Positions 52,775 to 61,461 of a DNA stretch of 64,000 nt are shown here, in pieces (positions within the stretch are counted from its first letter, which is position 1; every line of letters starts with the position of its first letter). The notes beneath the pieces were generated by a model, which was not told the DNA's origin, did no database searches, and saw nothing but the letters and a program-made list of their open reading frames with translations. The stretch is from Candidatus Nyctobacter psychrophilus. GTDB taxonomy: Bacteria; Vulcanimicrobiota; Vulcanimicrobiia; Vulcanimicrobiales; Vulcanimicrobiaceae. The translations under genes and the position numbers were made by a program. The stretch spans positions 1-64,000 of the forward strand of contig JACRTY010000037.1 in the NCBI GenBank assembly GCA_014305025.1, given 5' to 3'.

Positions 52775-53152
52775 TCATTCGTGCGCCGCGGCCGGGGGCG
52801 GCGGCTCCAGGGACGCGAGCGCCTGGCGGATTTGCGCGCGGCGAAACGGCCGCAGGATCGCGCCGACGGCACCGGCTGCCGCCGCGCGGGCCACCAGCGC
52901 ACGTTCGTCAAGCGACGCAATGACGAAGACGGCGCTGTGCGGCGCCGCAGCGCGAAGCGCTCCAACATGCCGGCCGATGTCGTACCCTGCGAGGCGGCCG
53001 TCCACGACGATCGCACTGAAGCGCTGAGCAGCAGCGCGACGACGTCCTTCAGCGGCGTCGCCCACGGCGATTACGTCGTGACCGAGCGCGTCCGCGATGC
53101 GCGTGAAGACCGTGCGTAACACCGCGGCATCGTCGATGAGCAACACGTCCAC
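52775..53152 (-). CDS. CheY-like response regulator receiver protein
   Basis: A GTG at 53152 gives a 125-residue single receiver domain: VLLIDDAAVLRTVFTRIA (acidic pocket), AIVVDGRLAGYDIG (phosphate-accepting Asp) and VFVIASLDE. The conserved Lys of the ILKP loop is replaced by Arg (AILRPF), which may weaken phosphorylation-linked switching. There is no output domain. It begins 5 bases after the stop of a FliJ-like gene on the same strand, suggesting a motility or secretion link. Confidence 0.75.
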   Translation of the reverse strand: MDVLLIDDAAVLRTVFTRIADALGHDVIAVGDAAEGRRRAAAQRFSAIVVDGRLAGYDIGRHVGALRAAAPHSAVFVIASLDERALVARAAAAGAVGAILRPFRRAQIRQALASLEPPPPAAAHE

Positions 53153-53157
53153 CGCGA

Positions 53158-53622
53158 CTACATTCGCAAATCGCTTTCGTCGAACCGGCCGCCGACGGCG
53201 CCGCCGCGTAAGGCATTCGCTTCGTCGTCGTCGGCCGCATCGGCCCGGGCGAGCCGCTCCGCGTAGTCTGCTTCGGCGTGCTTGCGCAGACGCTCGAGCG
53301 CCGAACGACCGCGCGCGGCGCCGACACAACCCTGGCGGGCGTGCTCGACCTCGGCGGCGCGAAGTCGTGCCTCGGTGGCACGCGTGCGTCGCCGCGCATC
53401 CAACGCGGCGACGCACGCTTCCCGGTCGGCACCAGCCGAGGCAAGAAACGGCGATGTCTGTTTGCGGAGGCGTACGGCTTCCATGCGCAGTCGCAAATCG
53501 TTCACGTCGGCGTCGACGGCGGTGAAGGCCACCTGCGCGCGCACCAGAGCGACGCGGGCCTCGCGCTCGCCTTCGTGGGCACGGTCGAGCGCCGGTTGCA
53601 GACAAAACCGAAACGGAGCCAC
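53158..53622 (-). CDS. FliJ-like flagellar/type III export coiled-coil protein
   Basis: The 154-residue protein starts MAPFRFCLQPALDRAHEGER, the usual FliJ opening (F-x-LQ-x-LD). It is an antiparallel coiled coil throughout, ending with GRSALERLRKHAEADYAERL and DDDEANALRG, which matches the FliJ C-terminal pattern. FliJ couples export substrates to the FliI ATPase. No other flagellar gene is in the window, so the rest may be elsewhere. Coiled-coil similarity can mislead, so the call is tentative. Confidence 0.6.
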   Translation of the reverse strand: MAPFRFCLQPALDRAHEGEREARVALVRAQVAFTAVDADVNDLRLRMEAVRLRKQTSPFLASAGADREACVAALDARRRTRATEARLRAAEVEHARQGCVGAARGRSALERLRKHAEADYAERLARADAADDDEANALRGGAVGGRFDESDLRM

Positions 53623-53691
53623 ACGGTTCCATCACGACGAAAGGGCGCGCGCGCTACTCGACCGGTCCGCAAGCAAAAAACGACGTCGAAA

Positions 53692-53805
53692 CTAGCCGCC
53701 GCGAAGGGCTTCGGGATGCGCGGCGAGCTGCTCTCCGTGACCCGCTTGGTATGCGTCGGCGTTCGCATCCCAGGCGCGACGATTGCGGCGATAATCGGCG
53801 TCCAT
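53692..53805 (-). pseudogene. Remnant of a class I SAM-dependent methyltransferase N-terminus
   Basis: From ATG 53805 a 37-codon frame reads MDADYRRNRRAWDANADAYQ and continues AGHGEQLAAHPEALRGG before a TAG (53692-53694). This is the characteristic start of small-molecule methyltransferases (the R-x-N-x-x-A-W-D-x-x-A-x-x-Y pattern). The SAM-binding region that should follow is absent, and the FliJ-like gene lies there instead. The piece is probably left over from a deletion. Confidence 0.5.
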
Positions 53806-53941
53806 GGTGGGTCTTCTCTAGTCGCTGCCGGGAAGCTGGACCTGTCGCGGCGCGATGGTAGCTTTTGACACCGCATTGCGACCGAGGCGCGGCAGGTCCA
53901 TGAAGGCGGGTAGCGGCATCGAGGCGGCCAAGTAAAAGCCG

Positions 53942-54472
53942 ATGAGGATGCACGGGATAAGCGTGTTCGGCGCGGTGACGCTCGCGCTGCTTTGCCAAAC
54001 CATCGCTACCGCCGATACGACGGCAAGCGATGAACAGGAACGCATGACGCTGATGGGAGGCGCCTGGCATGCCGGTCGATTCGTTCCGTGCGCCGACGGC
54101 GTCGTCACTTCCGTGCACCCGCGGCTCGACGAATCGGGGTCAGGTCCGTCTGCGCGCTTTGACAGCGGAGTCGGCGTCGATATCAAACTGCCGGCTTCTC
54201 CGAAGTTTCTCAACGGTCAGCCGTTTCCGACTGCTACCGTCGTCCACTACGACGGAGACCGCGGCAACAAACTGATGGAAGCCGAAAAACCCGGCGACAA
54301 AGTCCAGGTTTGCCTGGTCGCGTTTCCGACGCCGACTCGCGATCCGCAAACGGGAAAGGTCATCTGCGATCCCAACGTCGATTCGCGAGGAATGGTGTAC
54401 CGCGTCTACGACTACCGGCGCCACGCCGCCTACATGGGACCTGATTCGCAGCACAGCTGCGGAGGCGCTTAA
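53942..54472 (+). CDS. Secreted protein of unknown function
   Basis: The 176-residue product has a signal peptide (MRMHGISVFGAVTLALLCQT ending near IATADTTA). The mature part has two cysteine-containing segments (FVPCADGVVTSVHP, VQVCLVAFPTPTRD) and a Tyr-rich end (MVYRVYDYRRHAAYMGP). It is beta-rich. I do not recognise the family. It is divergent from the methyltransferase remnant and convergent to the STAS-like gene. Confidence 0.6.
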   Translation: MRMHGISVFGAVTLALLCQTIATADTTASDEQERMTLMGGAWHAGRFVPCADGVVTSVHPRLDESGSGPSARFDSGVGVDIKLPASPKFLNGQPFPTATVVHYDGDRGNKLMEAEKPGDKVQVCLVAFPTPTRDPQTGKVICDPNVDSRGMVYRVYDYRRHAAYMGPDSQHSCGGA

Positions 54473-54495
54473 CCCAGGCTGCGGAGGCCCGTCGC

Positions 54496-54891
54496 TCAGT
54501 GGTGGGCGTCGATGACGCGGCGGCGGGTTTTGGCTTCCGCGTCGGCCAGCGGCATCGCGGCCTCAGGCAGCATGTCGTCCTCCGTCAACAACGCGTGCAC
54601 CGGTGACTCGCCCTCGATGATGCGAACGTCGTTTCCGGACTGTCGCATGCCCGCGAGCCAATGCGAAAAATTCAGGACCGATGGGCGCTCGCAGTCAAGG
54701 CTCGCGAAGCGGATGACAACGCTGTCAACGGTACCGGCTAGCACGCTCTCCACGCGTCGCTCGAGTTCCTGGGCCTGCGCTTCCGAAAAATCTCCGCTGA
54801 CATCGAACGTTGCGACGGGCGCCGCCGCAGGCGCGGGCGTCGCATCGTGCGCCCGTAACCCGCTCATCGGGTCGCTGGGATCGCGTTTCAT
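54496..54891 (-). CDS. STAS-like small protein, possible anti-sigma factor antagonist relative
   Basis: ATG 54891 gives a 131-residue product. Residues 25-105 (VATFDVSGDFSEAQAQELER, SVVIRFASLDCERPSVLNFS) have the alternating strand-helix pattern of a STAS domain. The usual D-S-S-G phosphorylation motif is not clear, since D-C-E-R-P-S stands there. This would make it a degenerate or non-phosphorylated STAS protein. The assignment rests on pattern only. Confidence 0.4.
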   Translation of the reverse strand: MKRDPSDPMSGLRAHDATPAPAAAPVATFDVSGDFSEAQAQELERRVESVLAGTVDSVVIRFASLDCERPSVLNFSHWLAGMRQSGNDVRIIEGESPVHALLTEDDMLPEAAMPLADAEAKTRRRVIDAHH

Positions 54892-55013
54892 TGCGATGAT
54901 CAGCTCAAATGCCACGTCGGTACAACTCCGTCCTCAGCCGTGCCGGGCCATTCACCGGTATTGTATCGCAGGTTTGGCGCGGAGGCCTTCACAGGAATGA
55001 CGTTCGCCGGCGT

Positions 55014-56279
55014 TTACGCCAGCGCGAGAGAGCTGCGTTCGGGTCCGACCGAAACGGCCTCGACGGGGACGGTGAGGGCAGATTCCAGCGCTTTGACGTA
55101 GCGTCGCGCCGCGTCGGGCAGATCGCCGATACGGCGAACGTCGGAAATGTCTTGGTTCCAACCCTCGAACCATTCCAATTCGGGCGCGAGGCCGAGTTCG
55201 TTGGCAGCGCCGAAGTCGACCGACCGGTTGCCGCTGCGGTAATCGCGCACGATCGCGATCCGCTCGAAGTGCGAGAGGACGTCGAGTTTAGTGACGACGG
55301 CGGCGGTGAGGCCATTGAGACGCGCGGCGTAGCGGGCGGCGACCGCGTCGAACCAGCCGCAGCGCCGCGGGCGAGCCGTCACCGTGCCGAATTCGCCGCC
55401 GCGTTCGCGCAAGCGCGCGCCAGCCTCGTCGTCGAGTTCCGACGGAAACGGTCCGGCGCCGACGCGCGTGCAGTATGCTTTCGCCACGCCGACGACGCGA
55501 CCGATGGCCGTGGGGCCCAGGCCCAGCCCCGTGCACGCGCCGCCCGCAATCGTGTGCGAGCTGGTGACGAACGGATAGGTACCGTAGCCAACGTCGAGCA
55601 GCGTTCCTTGCGCCCCCTCGATGAGAATGCGCTTACCGCTTTCCAGCGCATCGTGCAGATAGGCGACGCCGTCGACGACGTGCGGCATGATGCTGGGGAG
55701 CCGGTCGAGCATTGCCGCAACGATGTCGTCGGCATTCGGGGGCGCGTTCATCGAAAGAAGCGCAGCGGCGCGGGCGAGCAGGTTGTAGCGGACTTTATCG
55801 GCGACGGCTTCAGGTTTTCGCAGCTCGGCGAACGTGACGCCCAGGCGTGCCGCTTTGTCGGTGTACGCGGGACCGATTCCGCGTCCGGTTGTCCCGAGCG
55901 CCGCATCGCCGCGCGCTTTTTCGTTGGCGCGATCGAGGGCGGCGTGATACGGAAAGACGACGTGCGCCCGATCGGAAAGCTTGATGCGCGACACGTCGAC
56001 GCCCAGGCCCGAGAGCATCTCCAGTTCGCTCGCGAGCCCCTCGAGACTGACGACCGTCCCGCCGCCGATGAAGAGCTGCGGTCGCTCTTGCAACACGCCG
56101 CTCGGCACGATCCGCAAGGCCAATTTCTGCTCGCCGACGACGAGCGTGTGGCCGGCGTTGTCGCCGCCGCCAAAGCGAGCCACCATATCGTAGTCGGCGG
56201 CAAAGGAGTCGACGACGCGCCCCTTACCTTCATCGCCCCACTGCACTCCCAAAACGATATCGGCTTTTGAGCGGGGCAT
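55014..56279 (-). CDS. purA: Adenylosuccinate synthetase
   Basis: The 421-residue protein carries the PurA signatures: VQWGDEGKGRVVD (P-loop, residues 11-18 region), GGDNAGHTLVVGEQK, GTTGRGIGPAYTDK, GAQGTLLDVGYGTYPFVTSS and TARPRRCGWFDAVAARYA. It makes adenylosuccinate from IMP, aspartate and GTP. It is followed upstream on the same strand by the GH125 gene with only 4 bases between. Confidence 0.96.
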   Translation of the reverse strand: MPRSKADIVLGVQWGDEGKGRVVDSFAADYDMVARFGGGDNAGHTLVVGEQKLALRIVPSGVLQERPQLFIGGGTVVSLEGLASELEMLSGLGVDVSRIKLSDRAHVVFPYHAALDRANEKARGDAALGTTGRGIGPAYTDKAARLGVTFAELRKPEAVADKVRYNLLARAAALLSMNAPPNADDIVAAMLDRLPSIMPHVVDGVAYLHDALESGKRILIEGAQGTLLDVGYGTYPFVTSSHTIAGGACTGLGLGPTAIGRVVGVAKAYCTRVGAGPFPSELDDEAGARLRERGGEFGTVTARPRRCGWFDAVAARYAARLNGLTAAVVTKLDVLSHFERIAIVRDYRSGNRSVDFGAANELGLAPELEWFEGWNQDISDVRRIGDLPDAARRYVKALESALTVPVEAVSVGPERSSLALA

Positions 56280-56283
56280 ACCG

Positions 56284-57597
56284 TCAGTCGCCGCGGAATT
56301 CGAGATCGCTGGTGTTGCCCATCGGCAATTCCGGCACGCCGTCGAACTGCGTCAGCACGTATTCCGAAAATAAGGCGTTTGGCCAGCCAAAATCCTTGCG
56401 GGAGAACCGCTTGGGATCGTTGGGGTCAAACGACTCGTGCAACAGGTGATCGCCGGGATCGCTGGCGAGCAGCTCGGACAACACGGACTTGCGCTGGGCC
56501 GATGAGGTCGTCGTCAAGCCCTGGATCAGCATCGCCAGGGGCCAAACGTACCCATCGCTCGTGTGCGCGCTGCCGATGCCGCGCGCGACCGAGCCTGCGT
56601 AGTAATATGGGTTCTTTTTGGACAGTAGAAAACGCCGCGTGTTCCGGTAGACGAACGCGTCGTCGGTCGTATATCCCAGATAGGGGGCCGAGAGTAGACT
56701 CGGGATGTTGGCATCGTCCATCAAGATCTTGTTGCCGAGGCCGTCGACTTCGTATGCGTAGATGTAACCGTAGTTGGGCGTGAAGACTTCGCCGAATTCC
56801 TGGATGCCGTTCTGAACTTCCGAACGTAAGGTCGCGGCACGGTCGCTTTTGATCAGATTGCGATAGACGGTTCGCTCGATCTCCGCGAGATCACCCAGCG
56901 CCACGACCGCCATCATCTCGGAGGGGATGAGGTAGTTGTACACGCACGCGTCGTCGGAAGGGCGAAAGCCGGTCCAGATCATGCCCGTGTAGGCAACGGG
57001 GTTGGGCGTGCGGGCGCCGCCCCTATTATGCAGCTCCCGGTGCGTGTACCGCGAGTTGTGGGCGTGATCTTGCTCGCGTTCCATCGTCTCGAGGGCTTTG
57101 TCGAAGCCCAGTGATTCATCGCCCGTAAAGACCGATTCGTCACCGGTCGCCTTCCAGTAGTCCCACGCGAGAATGATCGGATAGGCCAGCGAATCGAGTT
57201 CGAATTTCTCTTCCCACACGCGATAATCGAGCGTGAAGGCGTTCGCGTAGGGATCGACCTGAAGGTACTTTCCCTCACGCGCGATGATGCCGCGCAGCAA
57301 CGATGAGACCTGCATGTCCTGCTTGGCGAAAAACAAGTATGGGCGCACCTGCGCGCTCGCATCGCGCAGCCATTCCGCGGGGATGTCGCCCGTCTTGACG
57401 TAGGCCGTGCCGTCCGAGGCGAACGTGGCTTGCCGGCTCGTGTTCAGTAAGGCGGCACGAAACATCGCTTGGAGGTGCGGATCGGCATTGTGATACTGCT
57501 GCGCGGCTTGAGCAACGGCTTGTAGTTCGATGGCAGGCGCCGGCACGGCGGGAAACGCGCACGCGGCAGCTAGAAGCGCGGCAAGGAGCAACCGCAT
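56284..57597 (-). CDS. Glycoside hydrolase family 125, exo-alpha-1,6-mannosidase-like
   Basis: The 437-residue protein has a signal peptide (MRLLLAALLAAACAFPAVPA) and the GH125 (DUF1237) core: GDIPAEWLRDASAQVRPYL, IWTGFRPSDDACVYNYLIPS, LMDDANIPSLLSAPYLGY and GIGSAHTSDGYVWPLAM. The family is an inverting, metal-independent mannosidase acting on alpha-1,6-linked mannose. Export suggests scavenging of fungal or plant mannans. It is set between purA and recX, all on the minus strand. Confidence 0.88.
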   Translation of the reverse strand: MRLLLAALLAAACAFPAVPAPAIELQAVAQAAQQYHNADPHLQAMFRAALLNTSRQATFASDGTAYVKTGDIPAEWLRDASAQVRPYLFFAKQDMQVSSLLRGIIAREGKYLQVDPYANAFTLDYRVWEEKFELDSLAYPIILAWDYWKATGDESVFTGDESLGFDKALETMEREQDHAHNSRYTHRELHNRGGARTPNPVAYTGMIWTGFRPSDDACVYNYLIPSEMMAVVALGDLAEIERTVYRNLIKSDRAATLRSEVQNGIQEFGEVFTPNYGYIYAYEVDGLGNKILMDDANIPSLLSAPYLGYTTDDAFVYRNTRRFLLSKKNPYYYAGSVARGIGSAHTSDGYVWPLAMLIQGLTTTSSAQRKSVLSELLASDPGDHLLHESFDPNDPKRFSRKDFGWPNALFSEYVLTQFDGVPELPMGNTSDLEFRGD

Positions 57598-57609
57598 GTC
57601 GGCGTACGT

Positions 57610-58092
57610 TTACGGGAGTCCTGAAACCGATTCCTCGGCTTGCGCGCGAAGCCGCAGATGCCGATAGATCAGCGGCGACGGGAAGCCAAGCCGTTCGAGC
57701 GCGCGCGCTGCACTCGGGTAACTGAGCGTCGTGCGCGTGCGAAAGAGTTTTTCGGCGGCCAGCGCCACGCGCTCGTCTTCACGCCGTTCGCAGGCGTTCA
57801 CACTGATCTTGGCCGCATCGCGATTGATGCCGCGGCGCACGAGTTCGGCCACGAGGCGCGCGTTGCCGAGCGCTTTCGCGCGGCCCTCGACGAAGAGACG
57901 GGCGAACAGAGCGTCGTCGATGAAGCCATCGCGCTTACAGAGTGCAACCGCTGCCTGCACGTCGCCTTCGTCGAAGCCTTTGCGGGCCAGACGCGTGCGC
58001 AGTTGCACTTCGGTGAGGCGGCGTTGCGCAAGCAAGCGCAAAGCGACGAGGCGCGCCGATGTTTTGGCACGCCCCGTCCCGGCTTCACTCAG
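57610..58092 (-). CDS. recX: RecA regulator RecX
   Basis: The protein is helical and RecX-like: [72 protein letters not shown] and a C-terminal [18 protein letters not shown]. RecX binds and modulates RecA filaments. The frame has no ATG or GTG near the recA stop. A CTG at 58092 overlapping recA by 8 bases would fit the family N-terminus, and a TTG lies further in. An upstream in-frame start at 58251 would be entirely inside recA. Confidence 0.88.
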   Translation of the reverse strand: MSEAGTGRAKTSARLVALRLLAQRRLTEVQLRTRLARKGFDEGDVQAAVALCKRDGFIDDALFARLFVEGRAKALGNARLVAELVRRGINRDAAKISVNACERREDERVALAAEKLFRTRTTLSYPSAARALERLGFPSPLIYRHLRLRAQAEESVSGLP

Positions 58093-59128
58093 GGCTGCCG
58101 GCTTCCGCGGCGGCGAGTACGTGGCCGTTGCTCGATGTCGAGGTACGCAGCGCTTCGCGAATCTTGCCGGCGATCTCGTCGGCCACGTCGCCGTGCTCTT
58201 CGAGGAACGCTTTGGCATTTTCACGGCCTTGCCCCACGCGGACGTCGCCATAGGTGTACCAGGAGCCGCTCTTGCCGACGATGTTGCGTTCGAGCGCGAC
58301 GTCGAGAATCGAGCCCATCTTGGAGATGCCCTTGCCGAAGGTGATGTCGAATTCGGCCTGACGGAACGGTGGGGCGACTTTGTTCTTGACGACTTTGACG
58401 CGGGTGCGCGCGCCGACCGAATCTTGCCCCACCTTGATCTGCTCGAGTTTGCGGACGTCCAGACGCACGGACGCGTAGAACTTCAGGGCGCGGCCGCCCG
58501 AGGTCGTCTCGGGGCTGCCGAACATCACGCCGACCTTCTCGCGCAACTGGTTGATGAAGATCATGACGCATTTCGAGCGCGAGATTGCGGCCGTCAGCTT
58601 GCGCAGCGCCTGCGACATGAGCCGCGCCTGCAAGCCGACGTGCGTGTCGCCCATGTCACCTTCGAGTTCGGCCTTGGTGACGAGCGCGGCGACCGAGTCG
58701 ACGACGACGACGTCGACGGCATTGGAGCGCACGAGCATCTCGGCGATATCCAGAGCCTGTTCGCCCGTATCGGGCTGCGAAACCAACAGATTGTCGAGAT
58801 CGACACCCAAGCCGTGGGCGTACGTCGGATCGAGAGCGTGCTCGACGTCGACGAAGGCCGCGGTGCCGCCCAATTTCTGCGCTTCAGCGATGATGTGCAG
58901 CGCGAGCGTCGTCTTACCGCTCGATTCCGGGCCGTAAATCTCGACGACGCGGCCGCGCGGCACGCCGCCCACGCCGAGCGCGAGATCGAGAGCGATCGAT
59001 CCCGTCGGGATCGCCTCGATCGCCATCTTGGCGGAGAAGTCGCCCATCTTCATGATGGAGCCCTTGCCGAATTGCCGCTCGATCTGCGCGAGCGCGTTGC
59101 CTAGCGCCGCCGCTCTCTCGTCTGCCAC
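58085..59128 (-). CDS. recA: Recombinase RecA
   Basis: The 347-residue protein has Walker A GPESSGKT (66-73), [18 protein letters not shown], Walker [10 protein letters not shown] and the L1/L2 loops including [18 protein letters not shown]. The GTG at 59128 is chosen because an AAAGGAG site lies 8-14 bases upstream, giving the normal start [17 protein letters not shown]; an ATG at 59173 adds a leader that the family lacks. It is the strand-exchange protein of homologous repair. It is followed by recX with an overlap. Confidence 0.97.
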   Translation of the reverse strand: MADERAAALGNALAQIERQFGKGSIMKMGDFSAKMAIEAIPTGSIALDLALGVGGVPRGRVVEIYGPESSGKTTLALHIIAEAQKLGGTAAFVDVEHALDPTYAHGLGVDLDNLLVSQPDTGEQALDIAEMLVRSNAVDVVVVDSVAALVTKAELEGDMGDTHVGLQARLMSQALRKLTAAISRSKCVMIFINQLREKVGVMFGSPETTSGGRALKFYASVRLDVRKLEQIKVGQDSVGARTRVKVVKNKVAPPFRQAEFDITFGKGISKMGSILDVALERNIVGKSGSWYTYGDVRVGQGRENAKAFLEEHGDVADEIAGKIREALRTSTSSNGHVLAAAEAGSPE

Positions 59129-59203
59129 GTAAAACTGCTCCTTTGCATAGAGGGTAGATTGTCTGTGTGCCACCAGTATGGCGCTGTGGCTCGCGTCGCT
59201 ATG

Positions 59204-60118
59204 TCAGGCCGCCTCGAAGAGCGCTTCAACGTAATCGGAAGGCACGAAGGGCCGTAAGGCGTCGAGGTCTTCGCCGAGTCCGATGAATTTGATGGGTACC
59301 TCGAGCGTGTCGCTGATGGCGACGAGAACGCCGCCCTTGGCGGTCGAATCCAGTTTCGTGACGACGACGCCCGTCAGTTTGCTCGCTTCGTTGAAGAGTC
59401 GGGCTTGCGAGATCGCGTTCTGCCCCGTGGTGCCGTCGACCACCAGGAGCGTCTCGTCCGGCGGTGCGCCGGTTTCGCGCTCGATGACCCTGCAGATCTT
59501 TTTGAGTTCTTCCATCAGATTGGTTTTGGTTTGCAGGCGTCCGGCCGTATCGATGATGACGACGTCGATGTTGCGCGCCTTGGCCGCCGACAGCCCGTCG
59601 TAGACGACCGAAGCAGGGTCTGAGCCCTCCCGGCCGCGGACGAATTCGGCCCCGCTGCGTTCGGCCCAAATGGCGAGCTGCTCGGCGGCCGCGGCGCGAA
59701 ACGTATCCGCCGCTACGAACATCACGCGCTCGCGGTGCGAACGCAAGAGCCGGCCCAGTTTTCCGATCGTCGTCGTCTTGCCGCTGCCGTTGACGCCGAC
59801 GACCAAGACGACGGCCGGACGCCGCACGATGTCGAGACCGCCCGTCCCCGGTACGTTGAGGAAGGCGGCTACGTCGCTCTTGAAGCGTGCGACCACAGGA
59901 TCGCTCGTCCGAAAAAACTCCTGGCGGGCCACGGTGCGCAGGCCGTCGAGAATCTTCTCGGCCGTCGGCACGCCGAAATCGGCCGCGATCAAAATCTCCT
60001 CGAACTCATCCCAAAACTCGCGGTCGAGGGGACGCCGCTGCAGCGCGAGCGTTTCGATGCCGGCAAGCGAGTCACGCTGGCGCCCGAGCGCGTCCTTGAG
60101 CTTTCCGAGCCACCCCAT
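59204..60118 (-). CDS. ftsY: Signal recognition particle receptor FtsY
   Basis: The 304-residue SRP GTPase has G1 GVNGSGKTTTIGKL (108-121), DTAGRLQTKTNLMEEL and TKLDSTAKGGVLVAI, followed by the PIKFIGLGEDLDALRPF insertion. The N-terminal acidic A domain of Proteobacteria is absent; the protein starts MGWLGKLKDALGRQRDS, an amphipathic helix that can bind membrane directly. It docks ribosome-SRP complexes at the membrane. It lies 97 bases from the divergent vapB-type gene. Confidence 0.95.
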   Translation of the reverse strand: MGWLGKLKDALGRQRDSLAGIETLALQRRPLDREFWDEFEEILIAADFGVPTAEKILDGLRTVARQEFFRTSDPVVARFKSDVAAFLNVPGTGGLDIVRRPAVVLVVGVNGSGKTTTIGKLGRLLRSHRERVMFVAADTFRAAAAEQLAIWAERSGAEFVRGREGSDPASVVYDGLSAAKARNIDVVIIDTAGRLQTKTNLMEELKKICRVIERETGAPPDETLLVVDGTTGQNAISQARLFNEASKLTGVVVTKLDSTAKGGVLVAISDTLEVPIKFIGLGEDLDALRPFVPSDYVEALFEAA

Positions 60119-60187
60119 CGGCTGCGCCCTTCGGGCCGTTGCATCGAACCCCTGTTCGAGAAGGCATGCGAAGCGCTATGGCTCCTG

Positions 60188-60209
60188 CCATAATGGCATG
60201 GTATTATGG
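60188..60209. promoter_or_regulatory. Palindromic operator of the vapBC module
   Basis: CCATAAT (60188-60194) and ATTATGG (60203-60209) form a perfect inverted repeat with an 8-base spacer. The spacer and right arm also carry a direct repeat ATGGCATGG. The site ends 6 bases before the antitoxin ATG. AbrB-type antitoxins usually repress their own operon through such sites, so this is probably the autoregulatory operator. Confidence 0.55.
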
Positions 60210-60215
60210 CATGGA

Positions 60216-60488
60216 ATGAAAGTCAGAATCGACAGCGCGGGTCGAATCGTGCTGCCCAAAATCGTGCGCGAAACGCTACACCTCACAGGGGGTGACTTCC
60301 TCACATTAGAGCAGCAGGGAACTACCGTGATACTCTCTCCGGCCACCGAACATGCGCCTATGTTCAAGAAACATGGCATGTGGATATTCCGGACCGGCCA
60401 GCCGCTTTCCAACGCAACCGTTAACCAGACGCTCGACAAGGTTCGTGAAGAGCGGGAGATCCGTGCGTCCTCGACGTCCGAGGAATGA
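60216..60488 (+). CDS. AbrB/MazE-type antitoxin (VapB-like)
   Basis: The 90-residue protein begins MKVRIDSAGRIVLPKIVRET, the swapped-hairpin AbrB DNA-binding fold, followed by LHLTGGDFLTLEQQG and a C-terminal tail (TLDKVREEREIRASSTSEE) that would bind and block the toxin. The ATG at 60216 is preferred over upstream starts, which are antisense to ftsY. The stop overlaps the toxin start by 4 bases (ATGA). Confidence 0.88.
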   Translation: MKVRIDSAGRIVLPKIVRETLHLTGGDFLTLEQQGTTVILSPATEHAPMFKKHGMWIFRTGQPLSNATVNQTLDKVREEREIRASSTSEE

Positions 60489-60916
60489 GCAGAGTCTTCT
60501 TCGATACGTCGGTGCTGCTTGCTGCTTTTTTCAATGAGCACGAGCATCACGGAGCGAGTTTGCGCGCATTGAGTGAGGTCACCGGCAAAACCGGTGCTTG
60601 CGCGACTCATACCCTCGCCGAGTTGTATGCGACCACGACACGTTTACCGGGCCGGAGTCGCCTTTCTACCGATCAAGCACTGGTTCTCATCGAAAACGTT
60701 ACGAAGAAATTGCAACTCGTTCACCTCGATGGAGAAGAGTACATCGCGGCCATCGAAACCGCAGCCGCCGCCGGTGTAAGCGGCGCGACCGTGTACGATG
60801 CCCTGCTCCTGGCTTGCGCCTCCAAAGTGCGAGCTAGGATCATCTACACTTGGAATGTGCGACATTTTCAGCGTGCCTATCCTGAAGTGGCGGCACGCGT
60901 TGCGATACCGGGGTAG
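60485..60916 (+). CDS. PIN domain ribonuclease toxin (VapC-like)
   Basis: The 143-residue protein is an intact PIN domain. The acidic residues D7 (FFDTSVLLAAF), E in THTLAELYAT, and D in VYDALLLACA are present, with a final polar site in TWNVRHFQRAYP. VapC toxins cut tRNA or rRNA in a Mg2+-dependent way. It is coupled to the antitoxin by a 4-base overlap. In contrast with the broken PIN gene at 26255-26414, all expected residues are kept. Confidence 0.9.
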   Translation: MSRVFFDTSVLLAAFFNEHEHHGASLRALSEVTGKTGACATHTLAELYATTTRLPGRSRLSTDQALVLIENVTKKLQLVHLDGEEYIAAIETAAAAGVSGATVYDALLLACASKVRARIIYTWNVRHFQRAYPEVAARVAIPG

Positions 60917-60919
60917 CGC

Positions 60920-61312
60920 TTACCGCGTTCGGCAACATACCTCGAGCCGATGGCCGTCGGGATCTTCGAAAAATACCGCATAGTAGCCGGGGCCCTCATC
61001 GTAGTTCGGCCCTTCCAGATCGCCCGCGCCGCTGCGACTCAACACGTCGGCCACGCGATCGACCTCGTCGTTGGATGTCGCGACGAATGCGACGCGGTTG
61101 CTATTGGGCACCGGTGATGGGTCCTCGGTGAACCCGAACCACTCGAAGTCGGCCGGCCCGGGGACGGCATTAGCCCCATCGTAATACGACGTCCATTCAT
61201 CCCCGTCGCGTCTGACGAAGCCCAGCGCGCCGAGCAGCGCATCGTAAAACGCCGTCGAGCGTGCTCGATCCCGAACGCGCAGGTCAATGTGGGAAAGCAA
61301 CGGACGTGACAT
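60920..61312 (-). CDS. VOC family protein
   Basis: The 130-residue protein starts at ATG 61312, 8 bases after an AAGGAGA site. It has the VOC repeats HIDLRVRDRARSTAFYDALL, then RVAFVATSNDEVDRVADVLS and YYAVFFEDPDGHRLEVCC. The C-terminal Glu (HRLEV) and the N-terminal His (SHIDLRV) are kept, so metal binding is possible. The substrate is unknown. It is convergent with vapC, 3 bases apart. Confidence 0.85.
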   Translation of the reverse strand: MSRPLLSHIDLRVRDRARSTAFYDALLGALGFVRRDGDEWTSYYDGANAVPGPADFEWFGFTEDPSPVPNSNRVAFVATSNDEVDRVADVLSRSGAGDLEGPNYDEGPGYYAVFFEDPDGHRLEVCCRTR

Positions 61313-61461
61313 GTCAATCTCTCCTTGGTGCTGAGCGGAGCGGCGCGGCGACCGCCGTTGATCGTAAAGCAGGTATCGGACCGGTTCCCGCCGCGCCGCC
61401 GCACAAATCGGTCCGCGCACCGACGTTCGGGCAAGGCCTGAGCGCTACCGTTCTGCGCACT

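Noticed and set aside
59129-59203. A LexA-type SOS box before recA
   Set aside because: A CTGG...ACAG pattern can be read, but the spacing (6) and left arm do not fit CTGT-N8-ACAG, and no GAAC-N4-GTTC is seen.
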